Source: Lingula anatina (Eukaryota > Brachiopoda > Lingulata > Lingulida > Lingulidae). Taken from it: DNA of 64,000 nucleotides. Both the position numbers and the translations under genes were made by a program. The stretch spans positions 67,384 through 131,383 of the forward strand of contig NW_019775314.1 in the NCBI RefSeq assembly GCF_001039355.2, given 5' to 3'. The first letter of the stretch is position 1; each line of letters opens with the position of its first letter. This document shows, piece after piece, positions 10,497-21,115 of the stretch. The notes under the pieces are model-generated. The model did no database searches. It was not told the origin of the DNA and saw only the letters and a list, made by a program, of their open reading frames with translations.

Positions 10497-10962
10497 ATCA
10501 TGATGCTATATGAGCTGTGGTTTCACTTTGCCATGACCTCCCCGTATATGAAGTTCATAATTCTATCAATTAAAAATGACTTAGAATGGGCTCCCATACC
10601 TAGAGTAATCTAACAGGATCGATCCATCTCCAAGGGGTTTCTCGCTAAATTGCTTTCAGCTTAAGCGGCTTAGATGTCTGGCACGCTTATTCAAGCTGCT
10701 AAACGATAATTGATTACCCCCAAAAGCTTCAGTGGGCGTGACAGACATCTAAGCCGCTTAAGTTGAATGCAATTTAGCGAGAATCCCCTTGGAGATAGAT
10801 TGATCCACAGTTAGTACGATATGGTCTGGGAATGGTCCTAGCTGGTAAACTAAAGGAGCCGTGTTGGATTCATTTAAATTTAATGATGCTGTATGAGCAG
10901 TGATTTCACTTTGCCATGGTTTCCCCGTATATAAAGTTAATTATTCTATGAATTAAAAATGA
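10497..10962. repeat. Direct repeat of a roughly 90-bp 3' flank on both sides of a MITE
   Basis: The sequence at about 10497-10580 (ATCATGATGCTATATGAGC, TTTCACTTTGCCATG, CCCCGTATAT) recurs at about 10880-10962 in diverged form, with the element at 10588-10835 between the two. Confidence 0.65.
10588..10835. repeat. Complete MITE-like palindromic element (GATCGATCC family)
   Basis: The left arm (ATCGATCCATCTCCAAGGGG, CTCGCTAAATTGC, TTAAGCGGCTTAGATGTCTG) is repeated inverted in the right arm (CAGACATCTAAGCCGCTTAA, GCAATTTAGCGAG, CCCCTTGGAGATAGATTGAT). Arms are about 60-80 bp and the total about 240 bp. Related elements occur at 2490, 5097, 22296 and 33972. Confidence 0.85.
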
Positions 10963-11970
10963 CCTGGCTGGTACTCTGTATACGAACCATGGTAGCAGCA
11001 GGAGCCAGTACGAGTCATAGCTAATTGGTTTGGAAAATGAAAAGAAGCGTAGTTGGTATGATATATGTTTATTAAAATATACCGGGGTAATAACAGTTGA
11101 TGACAGGATAAGATGAAGGTAATATAGAAATGTTGAATGATAGTNCCACATTCCCTGACCCTGAGAACATAGGTGTAGACACTTCATTTGTCATGTTTGC
11201 TTGCCTAGTTACAGAGATACAGAAGTAAAACGTTTTTTTTAGTAAAGGCGATCCTAATTTGCATATTTAGGAAAATTGCGTAAATCTAATTCTAACAGAA
11301 ACATTTTAATAATGTTCCTCGACCCTGAAAATATAGGTAAAGACACTTCATTTATCATGTTCACCTGTCTAGTCCCAGAGATATTGCAGAAAATAGGAAA
11401 TCTGGCGGCCATTTTGTTTTTTTGAAAATTAGACAGTTAAAAACGCAAAATTTCGCTTGGGAACCGGGTAAATCGGATTCAGCATCCCAAAATTATGCTA
11501 ATAAGCCTGGTTCCCAACTTTTACCCCAAAATGCCCCTACTATTCATCTTTTGTGGAAATCCCACTAGACTATGAGTGCATTTCAATCTAAAACTGGCCA
11601 GCACTTTCAGTAGGTTAATTTGAGATCAATACTCTTTAAATTTGCTCTGCTTTGCTTCCGAAGGCAATTTGACTGGTACATAAGGGGTTCTTAACATTCT
11701 GACTAAAATTACATCGATATGTGTAAAATACTTCATACGGAAAATATAAATGGTTGAGCTAAAGATGGTTCTGAACCATTGAACAACATTTTTACAGACA
11801 CATAGAATGCAAGGAATGTCGTGACATCCTGAAAAATTATTTAAGAATTAACCAACTTGGCATCAAACTCTTTAAGTCTTTCATTTAATTTTCTCGTGCT
11901 CTTGTGAGATCTGTTATTCCTTTCTGTAAAATGCCGTAGATGGACAATGTTGTTGTTGCATTTTGACAAT
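10963..11970. other. Gene-free stretch with an 80-bp direct repeat
   Basis: A segment at about 11148-11215 (CCTGACCCTGAGAACATAGGT, AGACACTTCATTTGTCATGTT) is repeated at about 11316-11385 in diverged form. A short hairpin-like pair GGGAACCGGG / CCTGGTTCCC lies near 11459-11517. The bases just left of 11971 are the 3' flank of the BRICHOS gene. One undetermined base at 11145. Confidence 0.55.
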
Positions 11971-12991
11971 TTACGTGCAGATCTTTTCACATTTGTTGAC
12001 GTTGACACAGTCTTTAACATCGGCGTACCTCCATCGCAGACATTTGGGGTCGCTTAGATATCTCCTGCGTCCGATCCCTCCGCGGTTTCCAAAGAACCAA
12101 CCATAGTCGGCGCAGGTCCTTTCGGTTTTCACGGTACAGCCCTCCTTCACCTTGCACGCAGATTGCTCGAAGCACGGCCCTCCGCTTTTTGGCGGGTAGC
12201 CGCCATGATGGGGATCGTAAGGATCAACGTGACCGTCTCCCTTGTAAGGATCTTTTGGCCCAGAGTGGACTGGTGTGTACGGGTCTTTGTGACCGCCGCC
12301 AAGGTAAGGGTCGTGAGGATCGTAAGCGTTGTCGATTTGGACAGCGACGCCGAGATTACGTGGAGGAGGGGGTGGAGGATGACCACCGAAAGTGGCAGTG
12401 CTTACACCACCACCTAGGCGACTCTTGATGCTGTTTAGTCTCTTCTTGGCGTAGGCACTGAAACGATCGAAGAGGTCACGGCGATTTCTTGTCTTCGTGG
12501 TTGTTGAGGCTGTTGGAAGAGAAAGATAAAAATTTCAAACTTTGTATACATGATACCAATCATTTAATATATCATATATTATTCATTTTTAGTTCTTTAC
12601 TATCCGAAGTTCCCGCATTTTCAGAAGTATTTATAACATTTTTCTTTTCATTATGCCATCCATCTTTTTTTACTCACTTGTTCCCATATTTGTCTATTCA
12701 TATGCTAATTTATTTTGCATGTATGTTTTTATTTATTTAGTTCATTTATGCATACATTTTCACATAATTTCCTTTCTAAAAATCTAAATATAAATTTCAA
12801 TAAGTTGTACTACGACATACCTTCTATATCCTCTTTGGTCGTTTTCTCAAGAAGTTGAAGTCTGTGGCCGCCGCAGAAGTTCAAGATGGCGTCACTGAGA
12901 GAGGCGCGGTCCACCACTGTGTCCAAAGCATGGTAGTAGCTTTCCTTTGTCTCTGTGATCTGCCCAGGGGCTTGATGCTTGAAAACAAAAG

Positions 12992-13022
<31 letters not shown>

Positions 13023-15751
13023 TAAAACCGCAAAGGGATTGGACGCAGGAGATATCTTCTTCTTCTTCTTCTTAATACCTTGTAGATCCGGTTCAGTCAA
13101 AACCAATAATCTTTTTTTTTTTCAAATCCGAAATTAAAATTTTGGTGTATTTTCATGGTTTGTTTGTTTTTCATTTTTATGTATTCAAAGCAGAAAGGAA
13201 AAACAGCAGTTATGATATTTATGAGACTGGGTATATTAAATGATATGGGCCATTGAACAATATGAATATTCATAAATGAAACAATTACCTCAGCGCTCTG
13301 ATAAGCTTCTTCAAGACCAGTCACATTTGTTTCCGCCATGTTGCTATCCATGTCACGGATGTAACAAGACGTGTCGTCTGCGAAACGAAGAGCTGTCTTT
13401 CCCTATTGGTGAAAAATATGCATTTGATTATTTATACACGGTATCTGTATCAGATCACTAGATGTTTAAGATAAACCACTAAAGATAAATAAGATAGGAT
13501 ATAAAAAATCAGGAATCAAGATAATGAGAAAGTGTTGGTTACAATGATTAAAATTTAGAAAACAAACACATTTCATAAACGATTATACCTTCTTGATGGT
13601 CATTAGGTATAACAATTCCACATATACATATACTTACAAATTTATAGTCATGCAAGACGAAGGTTTCCTTCTTCCCGTCAGATGGAGACACATGAACTGC
13701 CTCCAGTTTATCCACAGAGCTAATTTCAATCTCCTGTTTGATTTCTTTTGTGTCCTCTTTAAATGTGACCAAAAAAGCCTGAAAACATTGAAAAATAACT
13801 TTATGGTGGCATTTAATTTGGATAAAGTCATTTTTTTCTGTTTTGACTAACATTCCAGAGAGAATCTTTTTATTTATTCATTCATTATTTTCATTGCAAG
13901 AAGAAATATGCTGAAAATATGTAAAATATATTGCAGAAAGCAAAGGAGATCTTTTAATGGGCATTCCCTTGATGAAATTCTAGATCCGCCTTAAAATATC
14001 GTACAGTACCACTGATTGGAGACGCAATGAGTAGAGTGGGCACACTGAGTGGGGGGGGGGGGGGGGGGGTTGCGCACTGGGAATTCNNNNNNNNNNNNNN
14101 NNNNNNNNNNNNNNNNNNNNNNNNNNNNNNNNNNNNNNNNNNNNNNNNNNNNNNNNNNNNNNNNNNNNNNNNNNNNNNNNNNNNNNNNNNNNNNNNNNNN
14201 NNNNNNNNNNNNNNNNNNNNNNNNNNNNNNNNNNNNNNNNNNNNNNNNNNNNNNNNNNNNNNNNNNNNNNNNNNNNNNNNNNNNNNNNNNNNNNNNNNNN
14301 NNNNNNNNNNNNNNNNNNNNNNNNNNNNNNNNNNNNNNNNNNNNNNNNNNNNNNNNNNNNNNNNNNNNNGGCACTGAGTTGAGGCGCACTGAGTGGGGGT
14401 GCACTTCCAGACGGGATATGTTTTATTGTGGTTGCAATCTTCGGTGATCGATCATGGGCGGGGGTACACAGCGGGCACATGTTCACCCCTAAACTTCAGA
14501 GATCTCCCGAGGCCCTTCCCCATTCTCCCTCCCCAAAAAAAATACGTACTACGCGTGAATCGAATGAAATCAGTCATACTTTATAATCCCCGTGCCTACA
14601 TGTTTTACGAAATTGTTCTGGTCTACATATTTATATATTAGAAGAGTAGGTAGACAGTTTTCTTAATCCCTGTGCACCCCGCATCCCCTCCATTTTCTCT
14701 TCTAATAAGCATTTTGTATCCTCTACCAGTCCCGTAGCCAATACCTTCAAAGGTGAGAGGTTCTTTTTTTCTTTTTAAAGTGGACCTTTTATCATAAAAC
14801 CTTCGAGAACGTCGATCAATTTTTACCCAGAGCGGACCTTTTCCCGGCAAAAGGGAAGTTCGTTCGAACCCCCACCCCCCACCCCCACCCCGAACCCTCC
14901 ATCCCCCAACTACGGGCTGTTCTACTAAATCGTGTCGCAATCCCATCTGCAACGAAACTCAGGCACCTCTCGCTTTAAATACCATCTTGTTTGCTGCTTT
15001 ACAATGCCATTATTGCGATTATAGATGTTGTTTATTTTAATGAATAACATAAAAAAACTATAGCCTATATATTAATAAATAACATATAAAACCAGAAACC
15101 ATTAAAACTCACCTTCAACATATCGGTGTTTGCTTTCTGTGTCATGTGGGTGGCAACCACAACTCCGCCCACTGCCATAGCAACCAAGATGACAAGCGTG
15201 ACAGCTGCAATAGCGCCGTACTTTTTCTTGTTCGAAGTTTTTGCTCCTTCGGGAACTACGACCACTTTAGGTTCGTCGAACATCTTTGCAGATACAACGG
15301 CTTCTGGCAACATTACTGGAATGACAAATTTTTTTTTCAATACGAATCTGTAACTGAGAACATACGTTACTTCAATAATGTTTGAATTTAGATACTTTGT
15401 ATGCTGCAAAAACATAAAATATATAAAGAAAAATTCGTAAGGTAGACAAACTGTAGGATTAGAACAAACATAAATAAATAAATAAATTAATAAATAAATA
15501 CCTAATGGAATTAAGAAATAGATTAATTAGTTATCAACAGCTAAAGTGTTTTGGAACAGATCCATAATTTTTTGTAAGGTACCGGTAGGTTACCATTGCA
15601 AAGCTTCACACTAACCGGCAATGCTCTCAGAAACGTATAACTAACCTTCAACAAAATAAGCAAGCAGCTCAATCAGAGGATCTCTACGCTTCCCCGATCT
15701 CGACTCCACTGCTACCTGAGACCAAAGCGTCCAGTTATATACTCCCTCCAT
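11971..15751 (-). CDS. BRICHOS-domain type II membrane proprotein with cysteine-rich C-terminus
   Basis: Six minus-strand exons (15646-15751, 15113-15315, 13638-13778, 13289-13402, 12821-12977, 11971-12509) join in phase to a 419-residue protein. A cytoplasmic tail is followed by a membrane segment (about 68-91, AIAAVTLVILVAMAVGGVVV) after a KKK stop. The BRICHOS domain spans exons 3-5 (about 108-235), with the family's aspartate in LHDYK (D147) and two cysteines (C163 in TSCYI, C223 in NFCGG). RNRR at 248-251 fits a furin site. A His/Pro/Gly spacer with repeated DPY and a tail with eight cysteines (WRYADVKDC..KICT) follow. BRICHOS domains act as intramolecular chaperones for a C-terminal segment released by cleavage. 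The order matches chondromodulin/tenomodulin-type proteins. An assembly gap (14087-14369) lies in intron 2, so an extra exon cannot be excluded. Confidence 0.85.
14042..14405. other. Assembly gap in a G-rich tandem repeat
   Basis: 283 undetermined bases at 14087-14369. Both sides carry GCACTGAGTGGGGG-like units and a G homopolymer (14051-14069), so the gap probably covers a G-rich minisatellite in intron 2 of the BRICHOS gene. All reading frames across it are artefacts. Confidence 0.85.
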
Positions 15752-17327
15752 CGTCTTCGAATGCGGAAATAAGTAAACAAACCACGAGGAAATATGTAAT
15801 GGTATTTTTTCTCTCTCCGGTCGATTAGAGGCCGATGAAGGGGTACGCGTTAATTGCTGCGTGATCTTAGAAAGAGATACGACGAAGATGCACCCTCTTG
15901 CGCACAGGTCCTTCCACGATGCTCTGTTAAATGCAATGTTACTTTATATGACGAGATATTAACTCCTTACTAAACATTCATTTCTTATGCCGACACATAC
16001 TTAATTCTGTTCAGAGTTAGACGTATTTTTTTATTTACGTTATATTAAGAATTAAGACACTTTATAGGTACTTAAATACAGGCCCGTAGGCCGGGGGTAG
16101 GTGGGTAAGTGGTGGTGGGGGGGGGGGGGTTAACTAACATTTTGGCTGTGGGAGGTTTGAATCGATGGAACTTTGATCTAGGTTCAGTGCTATTATAATA
16201 CCAAAGGTTCAATTTCTCAGAGAAAAAAAGTCTAATTTGAAATAACTGGTTACAGGCCTCAACAACTGATTCCTTCATGAATTCTTTTTTTTTTTTTTTT
16301 TGGTTAAACCATGTTTTTTTACTGCTAGAATATTGAATTATCAAGGAAAAACAATACTGTTACATTTCACAGCAAGTAACCAAGACTTGCAGCTTAAACA
16401 GAGCAGGACGTTGAAACAAAGATTCATATGTTACTGTGGCCCCAGTGCTAGCGAGTAACGCTGCAAACGCACCCGCCCGTTCACGTGCGATCGCACATTA
16501 GACGGATTGGGAGGTGATGCCTTACATTTATTTCCCCAATTTACCCTGCACGAGTCACGGCTTTTAGTGTAAACTGTAGTTCTATTTGCATCTTTGTGTA
16601 TAATTTATGTTTTGCGTGCTGATGCTCAAATCTTTGTACATGCCTATTTTAGTTTTCTTTCGATGTGGTTATTTTTCTAATTTTGAGAGAGAGCCGTTGC
16701 AAAAAAGTCAGCGAAATTCAGGAACTAGTTTTTACATGCAAATGAACCTTAACGTACAAAAGCCGCATTCAGAGGCTGAGACTTTGCTGTCCCTTTAACA
16801 CAGAGCATTGCGGTTGAATCACTTAGCAATGGCGGCAAGTAATCTCTCTGATCTCACTTCATTGGAGACTTAATGCATGTGAACACACAAATGGGGCCAA
16901 AAATGCAATAAAGTTTAAAAAGCGAAAAAATTGACATGATTATGAAAAAAGATAAGAAGAAAAGTGATAAGTTTATTTTGGTCATGTCTTCCTTGTTGAC
17001 AGATTTTAGCATCGGCAAAAAGCCACTTGAATTGTTTCAGTTTCAAACACACATATAGTTTAAACACTAATGGTACGCGAATTTTTCAGAGCACAAGGGT
17101 AAGGCCTTCAGATGTCTGCACGAATTCTGTCTGTTGACGTTGTGACAAAAAAGGTTGAAGTAATAGATAAAAGGGCTTGTAATAGAGGGTAGTCAAAATG
17201 CATGTTTTAAACTTATTCTAGAAAGTATTCAAGTGAGAGAGATGTAGGAGGGAAAGTTGTTGATATTGGACCTCCTCTCTTACATAAATGACTACATAAA
17301 CTTATAAATGATTATAATATTACCCAT

Positions 17328-17373
<46 letters not shown>

Positions 17374-19509
17374 GGTGGATACTGAATAAATCTACTTTTT
17401 TCAACAGTTTCTGGGAGCGATGGATTAGGGTCCAGTGCCTTACTCGAATAGAATGAACGTTACATCATTATCATTGCAACAGCGCACAACAACAACAACA
17501 ACATCACATATTTCAAACAATTGTAGGCCAAGCATCGATGTGTTTATTCCTTGATATTGTTTAACGGCACATTAATTGACTTAAATGTATACTATCCACT
17601 TTGCGTTGAAAAAAAGTTCCAAAGTCACATAATCTATAATTTCATACTGCAAAGCTACTCATCTTTCCCAATCCAGACATTATAGGAACGATTAAGGCCC
17701 ACAGAAGAAAAGTCTGATGTCGGTATTCTTCAGAAATATACAGGAAGATATGGCTGATTCAATGATTAACCAGTTATCCCAAACTTAACCATATAAATGG
17801 AACTGGTATTATAGATATACTGACAAAATAATGAAATAAAAGTACAAGTAAAATAAAAGTAAAAATAAAAATCATAGGGACGGGTTAAGCAATGAATTGT
17901 GAGTAGGATTTTTCTCCTAGAAGAGTTCATTTTGGCAGGAAAGTCTCGGAAAGGATATCTTTAAGTGAGTACATAGGCATTATGTGTCATAGTTGACAAA
18001 CATAAGGCTTTTGGTATGAAACCTGTGCAAGGACGATACTTCATTGCTTTTCAGTATGAATACGGAATCAGCCGAAAGGTATCGAACACAGTTCAGGCAC
18101 GAAGTGGATTGTGTTAGTTGAGACAAAGGGATGTGGAGCGATTGGGTCCAGGAGAGCACAGCCAAGAAGAGACGAATACCTTGTTGTTGTAATTTGTATT
18201 GCAACAACCTTGCTTATCCAACAGATACACTATTGCTTTCTATGATGTGTGTCCCAGACGTTGCTATGAATCAAAGAAGTAATACCATGTTCCGTTTGTC
18301 ATCAGCAAAGTATGAAGGCCAGTGTGTTTGAAGCCTATTTAGTTAAAAGTTGAAAAACTCAGGAATCGTTAAAAACAATACAATTATGATTATTTTGATA
18401 AGAACCGCAAACGAGAAACTAAATAAATGAATCAACTAAATGATTTGTATGAAAAAAATAATACCAATAAACCTCGTTATTTTACATAGTTGGTAATGGA
18501 AAGTGTTTACTTCTTTGCCGAACCTAGTCGTGGTAGCGATGAAAAAAGAAAAACCTTGTCCAATTAAGGCTAACCTTTCTATTTACAGAATTGTCTTAAA
18601 CAGTGTTATCATGGCAAAGTAGGCCTATTAGACAGAGTAATGCACAAAGATGGATGCAAGTAATTCTGTACCCACCCAAAACAATATTATGAAAATATCT
18701 TACAATGGTCCCATGGGTAGGTATTTTCGTTACCCGTGAAAGTCACTTGTTATTTCCCCGAGACTTGATCGTAAAACGTTCATATTATTTTGCTCGATCG
18801 GTGAAGCACCCCATTCCCGTGACTCGTTAATGCGGCTTTTTATTCTTTGCCATTTGTAAAATGTCATTATACCCGTTGATTTGTGATTTTCAGTATTTTC
18901 GATTTGCATTATCAGTGAGTTATGAATAAAGATTTGTTTACTGGGTACTGTGATTTGTGAATCGATAGTTTTATTTTCGGTGAACTGTGATCACTGCCCC
19001 CCCCCCAAGGGTACCCTCTATACGTATACAATATTACTATGAATAGAAACGATCAATACTAAAAACTAGTTATTGTGGAAAGAACCTGTCCACTGTGTGA
19101 TAAGGGGATTGAAGACGAGGTTAAATGTTATAGTTAACTGCCCTTTTATACTGATGAACGTGGTGAAATTTTAACATTGCCAGACATTTTAATATCAGTT
19201 TTGATTTCTTAAAATAATAACGACAAGTTCTTATTTTTGATTAGTGGTGATAATATGATTAATTTAGTAGTCACAACCTGCTGCCGATTTCCAGAATTAA
19301 GAAAAAAAAAATTTATGAATACTGTTTTCATGCATGTTTTTAAAAAGTGGTATTCAGTCTCTCATTGTTCTCTCTAGAACTGCCATGTTTCATTGTTCTT
19401 TATTTATATAATTACTTTTTTTTATGGGTGACAAAAAAAAGAAAATATCTTGATCTTGACCTTGATTTAATATAATTACCTGTATGTCTAACATCATGAA
19501 AAGCCTTAC
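15752..19509. other. Gene-poor stretch upstream of the BRICHOS gene
   Basis: The part next to 15751 should contain the BRICHOS promoter; I could not place a TATA box with confidence. The rest holds a G run (16118-16130), an (AAT)n run at about 17330-17372, a short (CAA)n run near 17488 and a C run near 19000. No exon with family resemblance was seen. Confidence 0.55.
17330..17372. repeat. (AAT)n microsatellite
   Basis: Trinucleotide run, flanked on both sides by ATTACCCATTAT / AATGGGTGG, which form a short inverted pair around the run. Confidence 0.9.
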
Positions 19510-19713
19510 CTGGAATACAGCATGAGTATCGAATGGTGGAATCCGCTTGATTTGTGAGGTGAACCAAAGGTAGAGAGTGAACAGTGTAAATAAAACGACG
19601 TCGACGGAAAGTGAGAAATGATGCGACGAAGGACAAGCAGCGATGTGGAACTTAGTTGACAGAGCAGTAGTCAGGGGTCCTATCAAATAAAGGATCACGA
19701 AATTAAAAACACC
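19510..19713 (-). CDS. Possible orphan exon of a membrane protein
   Basis: A 204-nt open stretch on the minus strand is bounded by an AG acceptor (TGTGTCAG) and a GT donor (CCAG|GTAAGG), with symmetric phase 0, and encodes 68 hydrophobic residues. The second half (FSLSVDVVLFTLFTLYLWFT) looks loosely like the segment before LWFxRDPGF in SLC13 transporters, but the first half does not match and no partner exons were found nearby. It could equally be chance. Confidence 0.22.
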
Positions 19714-19723
19714 CTGACACATT

Positions 19724-19798
19724 TTCATTCATTCCTTCATTCATTCGTTTGTTCGTTCGTTCGTTCTTTCATTCATTCGTGCATTCATTCATTCATCA
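19724..19798. repeat. (CATT)n / (CGTT)n tetranucleotide repeat
   Basis: Runs of CATT, GTTC and CATT units in succession. Confidence 0.85.
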
Positions 19799-21115
19799 CA
19801 TAAAAAAATCTACCTAATTATTTATAATCACGGAAATATACAGGTGTCACATTAACGCTGTTATGAAAACAAACTCCAAAACACTGTTGATGACGTTAGT
19901 GAAAAAAATGATCAATAGAGAAGGGATTACAAGAGCTTGGGTAAATATACATATCAGCCTTCACTATTGTAAAACCACGCGATCTTGAGAACAAGAACAT
20001 GACATGGACGTTTCGTTTTTCACAGATTGATTTTTATTCTCGACAATCCGTTAACAAATGTTGTTGCCATTTCTAAAGAAGAACGTATTATATTTCACGA
20101 ATAACGATTGAATGATTTATTCAGAAGGTCCAGTAAAAGTACCTGGGAAGCAATCCAACGGGAACGCGTGTATCTTTTATTTAACATTGTTTGTACAGGT
20201 CATTTCTTAAAATAACAAACTCTACACATTGTTGGGGCCAGGGTGAAACCCACTGTACATGTTTGAGGAACATGCTTGTAGCAAAGGGGAATGGCTCGTA
20301 TTTCGTTCGCATACAGGTTTGTAGAAGCAGAAAAGGAAAAATCCACGATGTACCTCAACCCCCTACCCCCCCCCCCCCCCCCACCCGTCCATGACTAGTC
20401 TGTCATTCCCAGGGAATAGAAATCGAGGTTTGAAAAGTTAATCCTCAAATGAAATGAAATGAATGATGATGTTAGTATAACTTTAACGTACATAGCGATT
20501 AGTAACAACAATAAATAAATTCACGTAGGGCTCTGTACACAGCCGTACATGGACCCCCACGAATTATAGACCCACTTGTAGTAATTGTTTGGTAATGCGG
20601 TTTATTATATATTTGTGTTGGGCGATCAATGTCTGAAATCAATGCATTTTAGCCCGGGCACTATCAAGTATAGATGGCTTTTTTAATGGATACATACCGC
20701 CACATAACATCATAACTAAAAGAACATGTAGTGTATTTTTATTAAAAGTCTTAACATTTCTACAGAAGCTGTTGTGGCAGTTGCAAAACTTGTTGGCGTC
20801 TTTCAACCGATTTTGTAACGGCTTCAAAAAGATAGAGATTGTATGTTACAGAGTATATTTACAGAGCTGGTCATGCAAAGTGGTTGCTTCTTGTCGTATG
20901 CTACCGTGGAAGTGACAATAAAAAGAATAAAAAAAAAACGCTTGACGACAATGACCATGTTACAATCAGCACAACACAGTTAAGTGTCCGGTTATGGTCC
21001 ATATAGCGTAACAATTACGCATCATCAAAAGTAAATCATTGATTATAAAACGTTGCGGGGTTAATTACGTGAAATAGGTCTCGTCCCAGATTACGAGAGC
21101 CCGATAAAATGGTGC
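19799..21115. other. Gene-free stretch downstream of the PAN-EGF gene
   Basis: AT-rich with a C homopolymer at about 20366-20381. The segment just left of 21116 would be the 3' untranslated region of the minus-strand PAN-EGF gene. Nothing else supported. Confidence 0.5.

Larger units (their letters stand above)
8291..10749. repeat. Segmental duplication, right copy
   Basis: Partner of 1-2636. This copy has lost roughly the outer 60 bases of the left arm of the large palindrome that the other copy keeps at 390-707, and carries the intact fucosyltransferase. Compared with the left copy, the coding part differs by a modest number of substitutions. Confidence 0.9.

Noticed and set aside
13980-14486. 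Open frames across the undetermined bases
   Set aside because: They consist mainly of unknown residues.
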